DNA of 49,963 nucleotides from a virus, in IMG/VR virus record IMGVR_UViG_3300048587_000174, positions 1 through 49,963 of that record; one strand, 5' to 3'. The notes below the pieces were generated by a model. It was not told where the DNA came from, did no database searches, and was given only the letters and a program-made list of their open reading frames with translations. Positions 7,846 through 16,418 of the stretch are shown here, in pieces (positions within the stretch are counted from its first letter, which is position 1; each line of letters begins with the position of its first letter). A program made the translations under genes and the position numbers.

Positions 7846-8633
7846 ACGTTCCTGCCTAATGCGAGTTGTAATGCGTTTACTGCTGTTGTTAAATTCAGCG
7901 CGTCCGTGTCAGTCATTGCAACGCCCGTAATGAACGCAAACGATAGTTCATAAACTGTGAATAACTGAGCTGCGCCGGATAAATTACGCGCCCCAAAATA
8001 GAAGTTAAAATTCGGCATTGTTGCGGACGAGGCTGCTGTATTTGACCCCAACGAAACCCCATCCCGATAGGCTTCTCTGAAATTTGTTGCTGTCGACCGA
8101 ATCATCATAAACCGCGTTGTTGGTGAAGGGGTGTAGTTAATAACAGGCGCAGCGGTTGTGCCTATTAAAAATTGGCCTCCGCTTACAAAATGCGTTGAAA
8201 AATTACTCCCATTAGTGCACCCATAAGCCTGAGTGCCTGCGGTTGATTCCGTTCGCGAATAAATACCGAAGCAATGACGAGTAATTGCAGCGTTAACCGA
8301 CGGATTAAAGAATGTATTTGCGAACGCATTCACACCATTCGGCGTTGCACCGGTAGCAGCGTGTGTCCAACCGCCGGAAAATGTAAGCCTGAACGCCGCG
8401 TTTGTATCAGCCGGATTTTTCAGGTTGAACTTATGTGTTGTGGCCGTGCCGCCAACCATTGGATAAATAGCATCCAAAACATTCCACAAACCGTTTGCTT
8501 TCAAATAAGCCACAAAATCACAAATCGCCCTGTCAATAGCCGGATCGGTTATTCCGGTAGCGGCCATGAACGCCTGAACGTCTGCATCCTGGCAGATCGT
8601 TGGTGCGCGGAATAGGTTTACTTTGCGGCTCAT
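7842..8633 (-). CDS. Tail protein with LamG/concanavalin-like lectin fold (263 aa)
   Basis: Residues ~1-65 are helical and contain TICQDADVQAFMAATGITD and AICDFVAYLKANGLW. The following ~190 residues have a beta-sandwich pattern (TTHKFNLKNPADTNAAFRLT, FGIYSRT, FREAYRDGVSLGSN, FNFYFGARNL) like the LamG-type lectin domains of phage tail proteins that bind surface glycans. It overlaps the preceding repeat protein by 4 nt and the following 69-aa gene by 4 nt, forming a tight tail-tip cluster. It is a good receptor-binding candidate, but ligand and location are not visible. Confidence 0.6.
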   Translation of the reverse strand: MSRKVNLFRAPTICQDADVQAFMAATGITDPAIDRAICDFVAYLKANGLWNVLDAIYPMVGGTATTHKFNLKNPADTNAAFRLTFSGGWTHAATGATPNGVNAFANTFFNPSVNAAITRHCFGIYSRTESTAGTQAYGCTNGSNFSTHFVSGGQFLIGTTAAPVINYTPSPTTRFMMIRSTATNFREAYRDGVSLGSNTAASSATMPNFNFYFGARNLSGAAQLFTVYELSFAFITGVAMTDTDALNLTTAVNALQLALGRNV

Positions 8634-10381
8634 GGGTAGGTTCCAGATAATTTAATCACTCCAACTGCATCCGGAATTATCCTGAGCGTATCGGTGGCAA
8701 CCAATGTAAACGGTAGTGTGTCCGGCGATCCATTTACCTCATACGTTGCTGATGCCATGCCCCCGGAAAACGCCGCAGTGGTGTAAGTTCCTGCGGTGTC
8801 CGAATCAATAGTAATAGTGTAATCCAATGTCGCGCCTGTATCGAATTGAACCCGGGTAACTAAATCCTTAATCGGATCGGGAATTTCCCAAACACCACCG
8901 TTTAACGAACCTACCAGCGTTCCGTTTTCGTACATGACCGGAATATTTACCAGCCCGTCCGATTTAACCGATGCAACCAGAACTGAATTTAATTCTACCG
9001 ATCCGTCCGGAGCAATGAAATCCTGAGCACCCCCAGACGGTACATTGCCGCCTCCGATAATCGTACCGGCTGAATCTTTTAAAACCACTACTGCATCCGG
9101 CGCCGCAAATTCAGCAGAATCCCCCGAAGGAACCCCGCCAGAATCAACAACGGTTCCGGATGAATTTTTCACAATCGCTGTTCCGTCTGGCGCGGTAAAT
9201 TCTTCGGTTTTTCCCGAAGGAACTGGACCGGAAACAACAGTGTCCCCGTTTGAGTTTTTAACGTCTGCAATTCCATCCGGAGCGTTCAGCGTCAACGATC
9301 CGCCGGAACGAACAACCCCGGAGGCTACCTGAGTGTTTTCTGAATTCCTGACAGAAATAGACCCATCCGGCGCGGTGAACTCCTGCGAACCATCTGACGG
9401 GATCGTGCCGCCACCCACAACATTGCCTGCGGTGTCCTTAACCACAGCCGTTGCGTCCGGAGCAAGAATGTCCTGAGAATCTCCTGCAGGAATCGAAGTT
9501 GTGGAAATTACATCATCATCGCTGTTTTTCAGCACAGCCGTTGCCGGCAAACATATTACCGGACAAACTTCAGTTACAAACGGAGTTTCTGGATCATACG
9601 GCACGGAAACTTCATTTCCCTGTCCGTCAATAATTATCTGATCCGCCAGCGGGAACGGATTGTCAGAATTCTGATTGATCGTATAAATTACCTTGTCATC
9701 AGAGTTTAACAGCGGAACCGAAAACGGAGGTCCGGGCGGTACCGGAATCGGCAAGCCGTTTCTGATCCATTGGTACCCCTTATTTGTCAACCCCATTCGG
9801 GCGTATGTATCAGTGCCGCTTACAATTGGAGCGGTTAACTGTTCAACTGTTTCAAGTGCCTTAACCTGAAATATTATCCGCCCCGCCTGAACCAGCGTTG
9901 TGTCTGAATCCGAACTGATATATTTTTTCGGATCAAACATTACAATTTTCGCACTGCGCCGGTTTTTTATAATTCCGGACAGCGCGGGAAAATCCAATGT
10001 TTTATACTGCGATGCGTTCAGAATAGCCCTTACTTTGCCCAGGATCATCTGAACGATCACAGCGGCCTGAGTGTCGGCTGTTTCTGAATCAGTGGCCACC
10101 CCGCGACATAAACAATCAACAGCGAATGAATACAACCCGTCTGCATCGTTCACATCTTCATTGTCGTAATCCCCTTCCAGAAACGAAACGTTAATTACAG
10201 CCGGATTCATCTCCTGAAATACGTCAAACGGCGTTGTGCGCTCCATCCAAACCTGAACGTCCAGATTTGCATCGTAACTCAGCACAAACTGCTGTTCCAG
10301 TTCTTCGCCTATAATATGCGTAATTCGGTTTCTAATCAGTTCAAACGACTGAGGGGGTATAACGCCAACGATCTTACTCAT
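8630..10381 (-). CDS. Tail-terminator-like domain fused to six 30-residue repeats (583 aa)
   Basis: Residues 1 to about 185 look like a tail terminator or completion protein: an N-terminal helix (PQSFELIRNRITHIIGEELE), then PAVINVSFLEGDYDNED and a C-terminal strand ending IIFQVKALETVEQL. After a Pro-rich linker (~209-225), residues 281-460 are six repeats of exactly 30 residues with consensus APDGTAxVKNSxGTVVxSG followed by VPSGxSxEF. The C-terminal ~120 residues are a further beta domain. The gene follows the head-tail joining gene with a 4-nt overlap, which is the expected position of a tail terminator. The repeats are unusual for that protein and may form collar fibres, whiskers or a second tip; that is inference. 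Confidence 0.6.
   Translation of the reverse strand: MSKIVGVIPPQSFELIRNRITHIIGEELEQQFVLSYDANLDVQVWMERTTPFDVFQEMNPAVINVSFLEGDYDNEDVNDADGLYSFAVDCLCRGVATDSETADTQAAVIVQMILGKVRAILNASQYKTLDFPALSGIIKNRRSAKIVMFDPKKYISSDSDTTLVQAGRIIFQVKALETVEQLTAPIVSGTDTYARMGLTNKGYQWIRNGLPIPVPPGPPFSVPLLNSDDKVIYTINQNSDNPFPLADQIIIDGQGNEVSVPYDPETPFVTEVCPVICLPATAVLKNSDDDVISTTSIPAGDSQDILAPDATAVVKDTAGNVVGGGTIPSDGSQEFTAPDGSISVRNSENTQVASGVVRSGGSLTLNAPDGIADVKNSNGDTVVSGPVPSGKTEEFTAPDGTAIVKNSSGTVVDSGGVPSGDSAEFAAPDAVVVLKDSAGTIIGGGNVPSGGAQDFIAPDGSVELNSVLVASVKSDGLVNIPVMYENGTLVGSLNGGVWEIPDPIKDLVTRVQFDTGATLDYTITIDSDTAGTYTTAAFSGGMASATYEVNGSPDTLPFTLVATDTLRIIPDAVGVIKLSGTYP
9002..9541 (-). repeat. Six in-frame 90-bp coding repeats
   Basis: These encode residues 281-460 of the 583-aa protein. 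The APD motif falls at residues 307, 337, 367, 397, 427 and 457, a constant 30-residue period. Each unit has the form V(K/R)(N/D)S, then Gly-rich turn, then (V/I)PSG, then EF(T)APDG. Identity between units is partial, so duplication is not recent. Confidence 0.85.
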
Positions 10382-10776
10382 GAGTGCGGAGGTGTTGGTT
10401 TATAATCAACCAAAAGGCATACAATTACACCCACGGTTTCATCAGGAAACTGCTGATCTATCTTATACGATTTCGTTACCCCCGTTGAATCCTTCACGTA
10501 TATAATGTGGCCTTTGAGCGCGACCTCCCCGGCGGCGTTTCTGACAGGGTAGTATTCAGCGATTAATTCGCGTTCAGGAATCGCAATGTGAGCATTTCGT
10601 GAGTTTACCAGTGCGCCGGATTCAAAATCAACCCGAAACCAGTGTTTTGTATGCGTTCCGGTAAACGTTGCTGTTTCGCTCGTTGCCGGATTTACAATAG
10701 TTATTTCCACTCCGAAATCCCGGCGTGAACTCACTATTTTGTTCCAGTCGGAACGCGCAAAATCAAGTAATCCCAT
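10378..10776 (-). CDS. Head-tail joining / head closure protein (132 aa)
   Basis: This is a soluble 132-residue protein beginning MGLLDFARSDWNKIV with a beta-rich middle (ITIVNPATSETATFTGT, HWFRVDFESGALV). Size, beta content and position (after capsid and FI-like genes and before the terminator-like gene) match lambda gpFII-type head-tail joining proteins. Its stop overlaps the next start by 4 nt. An intrinsic terminator lies just upstream (10793-10817), so expression may be reduced relative to the capsid genes. The family assignment is moderate and mainly positional. Confidence 0.55.
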   Translation of the reverse strand: MGLLDFARSDWNKIVSSRRDFGVEITIVNPATSETATFTGTHTKHWFRVDFESGALVNSRNAHIAIPERELIAEYYPVRNAAGEVALKGHIIYVKDSTGVTKSYKIDQQFPDETVGVIVCLLVDYKPTPPHS

Positions 10777-10792
10777 CGTTTTTATTTTTACG

Positions 10793-10817
10793 AAAAACGG
10801 CGGAAATTACTCCGCCG
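10793..10817 (-). terminator. Intrinsic terminator after the head genes
   Basis: On the minus strand a 7-bp GC-rich stem (CGGCGGA / TCCGCCG, at 10811-10817 and 10798-10804) is followed by five T. It lies between the FI-like gene stop (10862) and the joining gene start (10776). It probably lowers transcription from the abundant capsid genes into the tail genes. Confidence 0.75.
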
Positions 10818-10861
10818 CCCTCCGTTTAACATAATCTCCCAAAAAATCAGTCAAACGATCT

Positions 10862-11335
10862 TCAAATCAGGTTAGATGTTTGAGCCACCCACAGATCGTA
10901 CAGCGATTGTTTAGGCTGTAACTGATCGAATTCAACGCCCAGATTTTTCAGTTCAGCGATCAGTTCTTTTTTTGTGATCTGATCAATGGTTTTTATTGGC
11001 GCGGGTGCAGCGGCCTGATTAATTATTTCGTTGACCAGGTTCTCCGGAGTTCCTGTGTCGCTCCCCGGAGCTTCGCCCGCAGGTGATTCCGTAGCTTCCG
11101 GAGCAGTTTCTGAAACTCCACCAGGAATCATGTTGTCCAGTGCGGCGTTTGTTTCTGCATCCGTTTCGCCGTCACCAGAATTCAAATCAGCAGCCAGTTC
11201 TTCCAAAAAACCCTGTTTAACCAACAGTTCAGCGTTCCCTGGCGGAAAGTGTTTCTCCTTCACAATGTCGCCGGATGTGAACACTTTCCCGTTCACCCCG
11301 CCAACGTACAACGATATGACTTTAAACTGCTTCAT
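10862..11335 (-). CDS. FI-like head protein with HeH/LEM-type C terminus (157 aa)
   Basis: I start at 11335 (MKQFKVISLYVGG); an earlier start would run into the capsid gene. Residues 1 to ~47 form a compact module (GKVFTSGDIVKEKHF, PPGNAELLVKQGFLEEL). The middle (~50-115) is acidic, low-complexity and probably disordered. The last ~35 residues (KTIDQITKKELIAELKNLG, then VEFDQ) look like a HeH/LEM or SAP-type helix pair as found in phage head accessory proteins. It follows the major capsid gene, the place of lambda FI, a packaging helper. The N-terminal module recurs at the start of the 582-aa glycosyltransferase at 17165. Confidence 0.65.
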   Translation of the reverse strand: MKQFKVISLYVGGVNGKVFTSGDIVKEKHFPPGNAELLVKQGFLEELAADLNSGDGETDAETNAALDNMIPGGVSETAPEATESPAGEAPGSDTGTPENLVNEIINQAAAPAPIKTIDQITKKELIAELKNLGVEFDQLQPKQSLYDLWVAQTSNLI

Positions 11336-11381
11336 GGTTTGGGATTTTTTTGATTCAAATTCGCTGATTTCGCCGCTCAAA

Positions 11382-12434
11382 TTACGCAGCAACAACCCTG
11401 ACAGTATATATCTGGTCAACGGCCACCGGGATCGCAATACCAGCGGACTTAACATCCATGATATGCGCGGTCTTACGCTGATCAGTGTACTGATTCAGAA
11501 TGTACTGGCCGGTAGCGGCTGCAATACCTCCGTCATTCATCAGACGTGGAACAGCGCCAAACCCAAGGCGGAATTTTGTAATTTGAGGAATGAAAATACA
11601 CAGGCCTGGAGTTAGGTAAGGGGTGGCAACACCCTGAGCATTGTCGTAATACTCCGGATAAGTCCAGATGTCAAACGTGTACGCTCCGGCTGAATAACGA
11701 CCCTGGTAAACGCCGCCAACAGAATTACGCTGAGGCTCTACGATATTATCCAGGTGGAAATTGCGGATCCACGCACGTGTCTGCATCAGCGGGTTTGCCA
11801 CGAACGCAGAAAACGCGTTCTCAGCCATGATCACATTGTATGTTCCACCCTGCACCTTTCCAACGGTACGCAGGAACGTGGCTGCGTTTTGGAAAATCAC
11901 AGCAGGGTCAACGGTGTTTACCGTCCAGTAAGTACCGCCGCCGCCGTCAACCATAGAGGCTGATTTGCGCTGAAAGTTGATACTGGTTGCAGACTCCAGG
12001 GTAACGATACCCGAAGTAAGCACATCCCAGCACTGTTTTTCATAAGCCCGTTCAATTTTATTTCGCACCAAATCAACGTTGTCGGCCACCTGCATGGTGT
12101 ACTCCTCGAACATTCCGGCATCAATCTCCGTAGCACTCCACAGAGTGTTATAGAGGTCGAGCTGGGTCATGTCGAAATACTCATGATAAAACGGAGGCTG
12201 GATGATCGTTTCAGTTGATTTTGAAATCGAATTCCGGTTCCCGTCCGCACCACGAATAACGTCAACGGCAATTTTCTCAGTTCCGCGTTGAACTTCAATT
12301 GAAAGGTTCAACGAGTTTGAAACTTTTGACGGGAAGAAAGACCTCCCGAATGACATAACCTGCGGACGTTCTTTGTAAACGTCAACTAAGAACTTGGTAA
12401 ATAGTCCTTGCGCTTCTCTGGTGGTAATTTTCAT
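11382..12434 (-). CDS. Major capsid protein, lambda gpE family (350 aa)
   Basis: The pattern matches gpE-type capsid proteins: an early FGRSFFPSKVSNSLNLSIEV segment and then IKxP-like PFYHEYFDMTQLDLYN, with length 350 (lambda E is 341). The order around it (protease, decoration, capsid, FI-like) is also lambda's. It forms the shell by HK97-fold subunits. The leader is an A/C-rich stretch (CACCACACCACAATTCAACC) without a Shine-Dalgarno site, probably a strong Bacteroidota-type initiation region. Confidence 0.85.
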   Translation of the reverse strand: MKITTREAQGLFTKFLVDVYKERPQVMSFGRSFFPSKVSNSLNLSIEVQRGTEKIAVDVIRGADGNRNSISKSTETIIQPPFYHEYFDMTQLDLYNTLWSATEIDAGMFEEYTMQVADNVDLVRNKIERAYEKQCWDVLTSGIVTLESATSINFQRKSASMVDGGGGTYWTVNTVDPAVIFQNAATFLRTVGKVQGGTYNVIMAENAFSAFVANPLMQTRAWIRNFHLDNIVEPQRNSVGGVYQGRYSAGAYTFDIWTYPEYYDNAQGVATPYLTPGLCIFIPQITKFRLGFGAVPRLMNDGGIAAATGQYILNQYTDQRKTAHIMDVKSAGIAIPVAVDQIYTVRVVAA

Positions 12435-12523
12435 GGTAATTTATATTCGGTGAGGTGAGTGGTTGAATTGTGGTGTGGTGATGAATTACAGGTTGCAGAA
12501 TTTACTATTCTGAGTTTCGGTGA

Positions 12524-12955
12524 TTATGGAATCTGGTTGTCGTACTCAGTCAACTCCTCGGAGGCAACCAGTTTAATGCCTACGGTATCTGAACCGACCC
12601 GGTCAAACAGTCTGCGACCTGAAATCACAGAATCCCAGGTTGTTCCTGTTTGCAGGATAACTTTATCCTGAACTACATCGCCGGAAACGCACAGTGTAAG
12701 TCTTACGGTTTCGCCTTCAGGAACTACCGAGTCCTGGAACAAAATTCCAACAGGAAACTGAGAGCCGTCAGCTGCATCATATTCCAATGGAGCCAGTAAT
12801 CCGGTTGCTGAAATCCGGCCAAATAACGTACCGGCAGGATACTCCACATCATCGTATGTTGGGTTGTTGATCTCATACTGCTCCGTGCGGTTATCCCACA
12901 CGAATATTTTTGAGGTGTCCTGATTAAATTTTGCGAAATTATTTTGGTTTGGCAT
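12524..12955 (-). CDS. Head decoration protein, lambda gpD-like (143 aa)
   Basis: The sequence contains PAGTLFGRISATGLLAPLEY, then QFPVGILFQD, typical of the D-type decoration or stabilisation proteins (start-up strand, alkylated loop, PVGIL core). Length 143 is near the usual 110-140. It sits between protease and capsid genes exactly as in lambda (C-D-E). It likely binds the expanded capsid at threefold sites. Confidence 0.7.
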   Translation of the reverse strand: MPNQNNFAKFNQDTSKIFVWDNRTEQYEINNPTYDDVEYPAGTLFGRISATGLLAPLEYDAADGSQFPVGILFQDSVVPEGETVRLTLCVSGDVVQDKVILQTGTTWDSVISGRRLFDRVGSDTVGIKLVASEELTEYDNQIP

Positions 12956-13023
12956 GGCCGGTGAATTTTAAAATGGTTTCTGGTGTGTAAATTACCTGGG
13001 TAATACTCTGATTATTCTGGTTA

Positions 13024-14055
13024 CTACTCAACGATATTAACAAGTTTGTTGTCGTCAGCCTTACCGGTTATTCCTGCTTTGGCCTTAGCCTCAGCCAGAA
13101 AATCAGCTGTATTTTTTTCGGCTGCTAACTGCTCGGCGGTTTTTCCTTCACCGGTTCCAGGCGCGGCTGGTTTTGACGGGTCTGTTGGCAGCGAACCAAG
13201 CGCGTTGGACTGAACGCCTTTTAATAGCAATTCGTTTTGAAGGGTTTGGCTCATGGCCTCTCCTGAAACGATTCCTTTTTTCACCGCTTCCGGATCAACG
13301 GATAAAAACACCATAAACGCACCTACGCGGTCGCGTTCGGCCTTAACGGCATTTTCTGAAACTGTCTTGAACAAATCTGGATGATTCGCTTTAAATTCTT
13401 CGATTGTCATGGCTTTACGTGGTGTTGGTGTTGGTGGTTGAGAAACGGGTTTAACCTCAGCAACGGCACCGGTATATAACGCGGCCAGTCCAAGCTGAGA
13501 GCAGTACGAATTTATCTGTGTGGCAAGTGGAGCGGTAATGTCAACGATTTCATCAACCAATCCGATTTCCCGCGCCTCTGAGGCTGTTAATTCAACGTCA
13601 ATTTGTGGCTGTTCAATATCGAAAATTCGATCCATTGTAACGCCCTTCATACGCTCAAATCTTGCAACGTCAATTTTACTTTCCATCGCAGCGCGTAAAT
13701 CAGCGTTGATTTTCCTGAGTGATTCTTTGCGAGCCTCGGTAAACTCTGACGGATTTCCTTCAATCCAGCTACCGTAAGCGGCCCTGTGAGCCATAAAACC
13801 GGAAACATTCAAACAGGAAACTTTTTTCGCCATACAACAAGCAAAAAATCCGGATGATTTTGCGCGTCCGTCAACTTTGATAAGTTTGACTTTGCACTCC
13901 TTCATTTTGGCAACCATCCCATACATATCTTCGGGGTTGCCTCCATCGGTATTCATGCGAACGACTATGTCGCTATTTTTGTTGGCTTCAAGGGCTTCGA
14001 TGAAGCCCGCAGCCGAATAGCTGTACATACTGCCATATAGGAGAATCTCCTTCAT
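13024..14055 (-). CDS. Head maturation protease, ClpP/S14-like, with scaffold-like C terminus (343 aa)
   Basis: Residues 1-190 match ClpP-type phage prohead proteases: NTDGGNPEDMYGM, then the nucleophile region GRAKSSGFFACCMA (Ser67) and the His region GFMAHRAAYG (His90). The C-terminal part from ~205 is helical and charged (TIEEFKANHPDLFKTV) and probably acts as scaffold, as in lambda C/Nu3. It would process the prohead. Gene order portal-protease-decoration-capsid supports this. A 55-aa plus-strand gene separates it from the portal gene. Confidence 0.82.
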   Translation of the reverse strand: MKEILLYGSMYSYSAAGFIEALEANKNSDIVVRMNTDGGNPEDMYGMVAKMKECKVKLIKVDGRAKSSGFFACCMAKKVSCLNVSGFMAHRAAYGSWIEGNPSEFTEARKESLRKINADLRAAMESKIDVARFERMKGVTMDRIFDIEQPQIDVELTASEAREIGLVDEIVDITAPLATQINSYCSQLGLAALYTGAVAEVKPVSQPPTPTPRKAMTIEEFKANHPDLFKTVSENAVKAERDRVGAFMVFLSVDPEAVKKGIVSGEAMSQTLQNELLLKGVQSNALGSLPTDPSKPAAPGTGEGKTAEQLAAEKNTADFLAEAKAKAGITGKADDNKLVNIVE

Positions 14056-14120
14056 TGGCGGTAAAATTCCAATGAATTATTTCCGGCTGAAAAAAAATTC
14101 CATTTTACGCGGAAAAATTA

Positions 14121-14128
14121 TAAGTTTG
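14121..14128 (+). promoter_or_regulatory. Bacteroidota -7 box for the RHH gene
   Basis: TAAGTTTG fits TAnnTTTG exactly and ends 5 nt before the ATG at 14134. Transcription would then start on or beside the start codon, giving a leaderless mRNA. No clear TTTG -33 box lies at the expected distance. Confidence 0.5.
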
Positions 14129-14133
14129 CCACT

Positions 14134-14301
14134 ATGGCAAAACGCGAAATCAGAATCCAGGGAGTGCCTGACGGCCTCCATAAGAAACTCAACAACATTC
14201 GTAAAAACCTGGGGGTTTCAATGAGTTCGATGGCCAAGACCGTTTTATTCGATTACGCGGAAAAACAGCCGGAAAGACTTACAAGGGAATATAAGGAGTA
14301 A
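14134..14301 (+). CDS. Ribbon-helix-helix DNA-binding protein (55 aa)
   Basis: The 55-aa product begins MAKREIRIQGVPDGLHKKL and continues NNIRKNLGVSMSSMAKTVL. It shows the Arc/CopG pattern: a basic N-terminal strand (KREIRIQG), then two helices separated by GVSMSS. It is on the plus strand, opposite to the head operon, alone between the protease and portal genes. It has its own -7 box immediately upstream. It likely forms a dimer and regulates transcription; the target is unknown, perhaps late or glycosyltransferase promoters. It is a moron-type insertion by position. Confidence 0.72.
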   Translation: MAKREIRIQGVPDGLHKKLNNIRKNLGVSMSSMAKTVLFDYAEKQPERLTREYKE

Positions 14302-14336
14302 TATGCTGACGCTGGCCCCTGATCATCCGGATTAAA

Positions 14337-16022
14337 TCACTCTTCTTCTTCCTTTTCAGGCTTCTCCTGATGCGCACCAGGTAATGGTGCAGGTTTAATA
14401 CCCAACGATTCAGATAATTTTAACTCTCTGGCAAACTGCTCAATATTCGCATCCCCATCACCTGAATTTAATGCCTCGGCGGCTTCCTCCACGGTGGTGA
14501 GCGGTATGGCTGATCCCATTGTTCCAAGTTTCATTCGTTCAGCAGTTACTTCCTTCAATGGGTCAATGTGTGGCACATTATCCCCAACAAACCTACACTG
14601 AGTGTATGCCTGAATTACATCTTCGTTACCGTCAATAAACGCCTGAGAGTACCCTGGCGCGGTAATTTTCCCGGCAAACACCTGTGTAAACATCCAAAAA
14701 TCATATATGATGCCGTAAAACTGCTTTTCAAAATCATTACGCTCTACTTTTAAAGTGTGCTCCCAGTCCTTCAACGCTGCCCTGGACGATGAATAACTGT
14801 TCTCATATTTGGAAAATGCTACATCCGGAGGTATCCCCAACGCGCCACAGACTACATCTATATTTGCCTCGTAAAAATCCTTGAAAAACATTTCGTTTTT
14901 CACATCCAGCGCGTTGATCTTCGCGCCAACAGGCATGTTAAACGTCTGCTTATTTACCGATGCAATTACTTTCTTTGCCAGTTCATCGCCCTCAATTGTC
15001 TGAGGTAGCTTACCGTCTGTGTTCCCAAACGTGTTTTGCCCTCCACGGGCGGCATCTGCAAGCTGTTGCAATAACGGATTTTCCCCGTCTGAATCTTTGG
15101 TGTGCTCAATAAAATAAGGAATTTTCGCCCGCTCCTCAGCCGACCCTACGGCAGCCTCCTTATACCTATCTAATTTTGCCAGGGTTTCCAGAATTACAGA
15201 AATCAGCGGGATACCCCGAACATCACCAGGGCGGTGAGTTTTTCCCTTAACCAAAAACGCTACCTGGTGGCCGGTTTTACTTCGGGCCTCGATGCGTTCA
15301 TATTTCAAATTGCGCTGCATCACATGATACGCCACAACACGGCCTTCAGGAGTAACCTCCACGCCTGATCTCATTTCGTTTCCATTGTCGAGTAGCGTAG
15401 GATAATTCCCAACGGATGAAATCGGCGAAGCCACCAGTCCGCCGTCAATAATTTGAACTTCCGGACGCTTCGACTTACGGTTATATCGCAAAATTACCAG
15501 AACATCCCCTCCGATTTTTGCAGCCTTAAAAACCTCCCGCGCAAGCGTATGAATGTCATACATCTTCGACACGGATGAATTTTTGTTGCAGGCATATAGC
15601 CGGAAACGATGCTCCACGTTTTTTGAAAACGTGGCCGCGTCAATCTCTATGCCTTCATCGCGCAAAATGTCAACGTCCGGAATGGATTGCAATTTCAAGC
15701 CGGAACCAATTACCCATGTTGTAAAACGTCCGATGATTGTTTGAGTAATTTCCGATTCAGTATATGACTGCCATGAACGCGCCCGCAGTGCGGGGTAATT
15801 CATCCAGTAATTACGGATCGGGCCTATTTCTCCCAGGTTTTTTTCTCCGTCAAATGGCAACGCAAACGAATCTCCAAACTGAACATAATTACCTACACGT
15901 TCAGCCTTAACCTCATCAATTGCTTGCTGAAATTTCTCAGACGGAACGCCTCCGAAAAATTCAATAATCCGGCCTGTAAATCCGATTTTCGGAACAGGTT
16001 TGTTGCCGCTGATGTCCTTCAT
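14337..16022 (-). CDS. Portal protein, lambda gpB family (561 aa)
   Basis: The sequence matches lambda-type portals: GPIRNYWMNYPALRARSWQS, a WVIGSGLKLQ segment, VFKAAKIGGDVLVILRY, VQIIDGGLV, and the later YENSYSSSRAALKDWEHTL helix. Length 561 is typical (lambda B 533). The protein forms the dodecameric ring through which DNA enters and to which the tail attaches. It overlaps the gpW-like gene by 4 nt and is followed by the protease, the same order as lambda W-B-C. The C terminus is acidic (EKPEKEEEE). Confidence 0.88.
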   Translation of the reverse strand: MKDISGNKPVPKIGFTGRIIEFFGGVPSEKFQQAIDEVKAERVGNYVQFGDSFALPFDGEKNLGEIGPIRNYWMNYPALRARSWQSYTESEITQTIIGRFTTWVIGSGLKLQSIPDVDILRDEGIEIDAATFSKNVEHRFRLYACNKNSSVSKMYDIHTLAREVFKAAKIGGDVLVILRYNRKSKRPEVQIIDGGLVASPISSVGNYPTLLDNGNEMRSGVEVTPEGRVVAYHVMQRNLKYERIEARSKTGHQVAFLVKGKTHRPGDVRGIPLISVILETLAKLDRYKEAAVGSAEERAKIPYFIEHTKDSDGENPLLQQLADAARGGQNTFGNTDGKLPQTIEGDELAKKVIASVNKQTFNMPVGAKINALDVKNEMFFKDFYEANIDVVCGALGIPPDVAFSKYENSYSSSRAALKDWEHTLKVERNDFEKQFYGIIYDFWMFTQVFAGKITAPGYSQAFIDGNEDVIQAYTQCRFVGDNVPHIDPLKEVTAERMKLGTMGSAIPLTTVEEAAEALNSGDGDANIEQFARELKLSESLGIKPAPLPGAHQEKPEKEEEE

Positions 16023-16345
16023 ATTGTTCCGGTGAAATTTCGACCGTCAACCAAGCGGAAATGCCGGCCAGTTCTACGGTTTACAAGTAAATTCCTGACC
16101 TTATATAACGCCTCGATGGAAGCCTGAATGCTCTCAATATTTCGGTACTTCGCTCTGATTTTCGTTTGCCCGTCATCAAGGGAGTATTCATCAATGTACT
16201 GTTTTTCGATGATCTCAGTGTCAGCGCACAATAAAATCAGCGCGTCAATTGCGCGGTCTATGGCTGCGATCCGATCCCTTACAGTGGTAAAGGATTCAAT
16301 GTACTTCCGCGTGGAGGTAAAATAGATACCGTCTATGGCACTCAC
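16019..16345 (-). CDS. gpW-like head-completion protein, GTG start (108 aa)
   Basis: I chose the GTG at 16345 (VSAIDGIYFTS) because longer starts add a hydrophobic run that is probably leader sequence and overlap the divergent glycosyltransferase start. The protein is helical, with IESIQASIEALYKVRNLL followed by RLVDGRNF near the end. It lies immediately before the portal gene with a 4-nt overlap, the position of lambda W. A head-completion role is therefore mostly positional. The alternative start at 16420 would give 133 aa with an N-terminal membrane segment. Confidence 0.5.
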   Translation of the reverse strand: MSAIDGIYFTSTRKYIESFTTVRDRIAAIDRAIDALILLCADTEIIEKQYIDEYSLDDGQTKIRAKYRNIESIQASIEALYKVRNLLVNRRTGRHFRLVDGRNFTGTI

Positions 16346-16392
16346 AAACGCAAAGTAAAACAAAAAAATCAACAAGTAAATTAAAATAATTG

Positions 16393-16400
16393 TATGTTTG
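16393..16400 (+). promoter_or_regulatory. Bacteroidota -7 box for the glycosyltransferase genes
   Basis: TATGTTTG matches TAnnTTTG, 18 nt upstream of the ATG at 16419. A -33 TTTG is not seen at the usual distance. It lies in the 73-bp gap between the GTG of the leftward gpW-like gene and the rightward glycosyltransferase, so both divergent transcripts are controlled from this short stretch. Confidence 0.55.
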
Positions 16401-16418
16401 GAATCCCAAAACATAAAC

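Noticed and set aside
9002-9541. Possible CRISPR-like array from the 90-bp periodicity
   Set aside because: The period is exactly 30 codons, units are diverged, and the reading frame is open throughout, so it is a protein repeat.
11031-11615. 194-codon plus-strand frame across the FI-like and capsid genes
   Set aside because: Antisense to two well placed head genes, low-complexity product.
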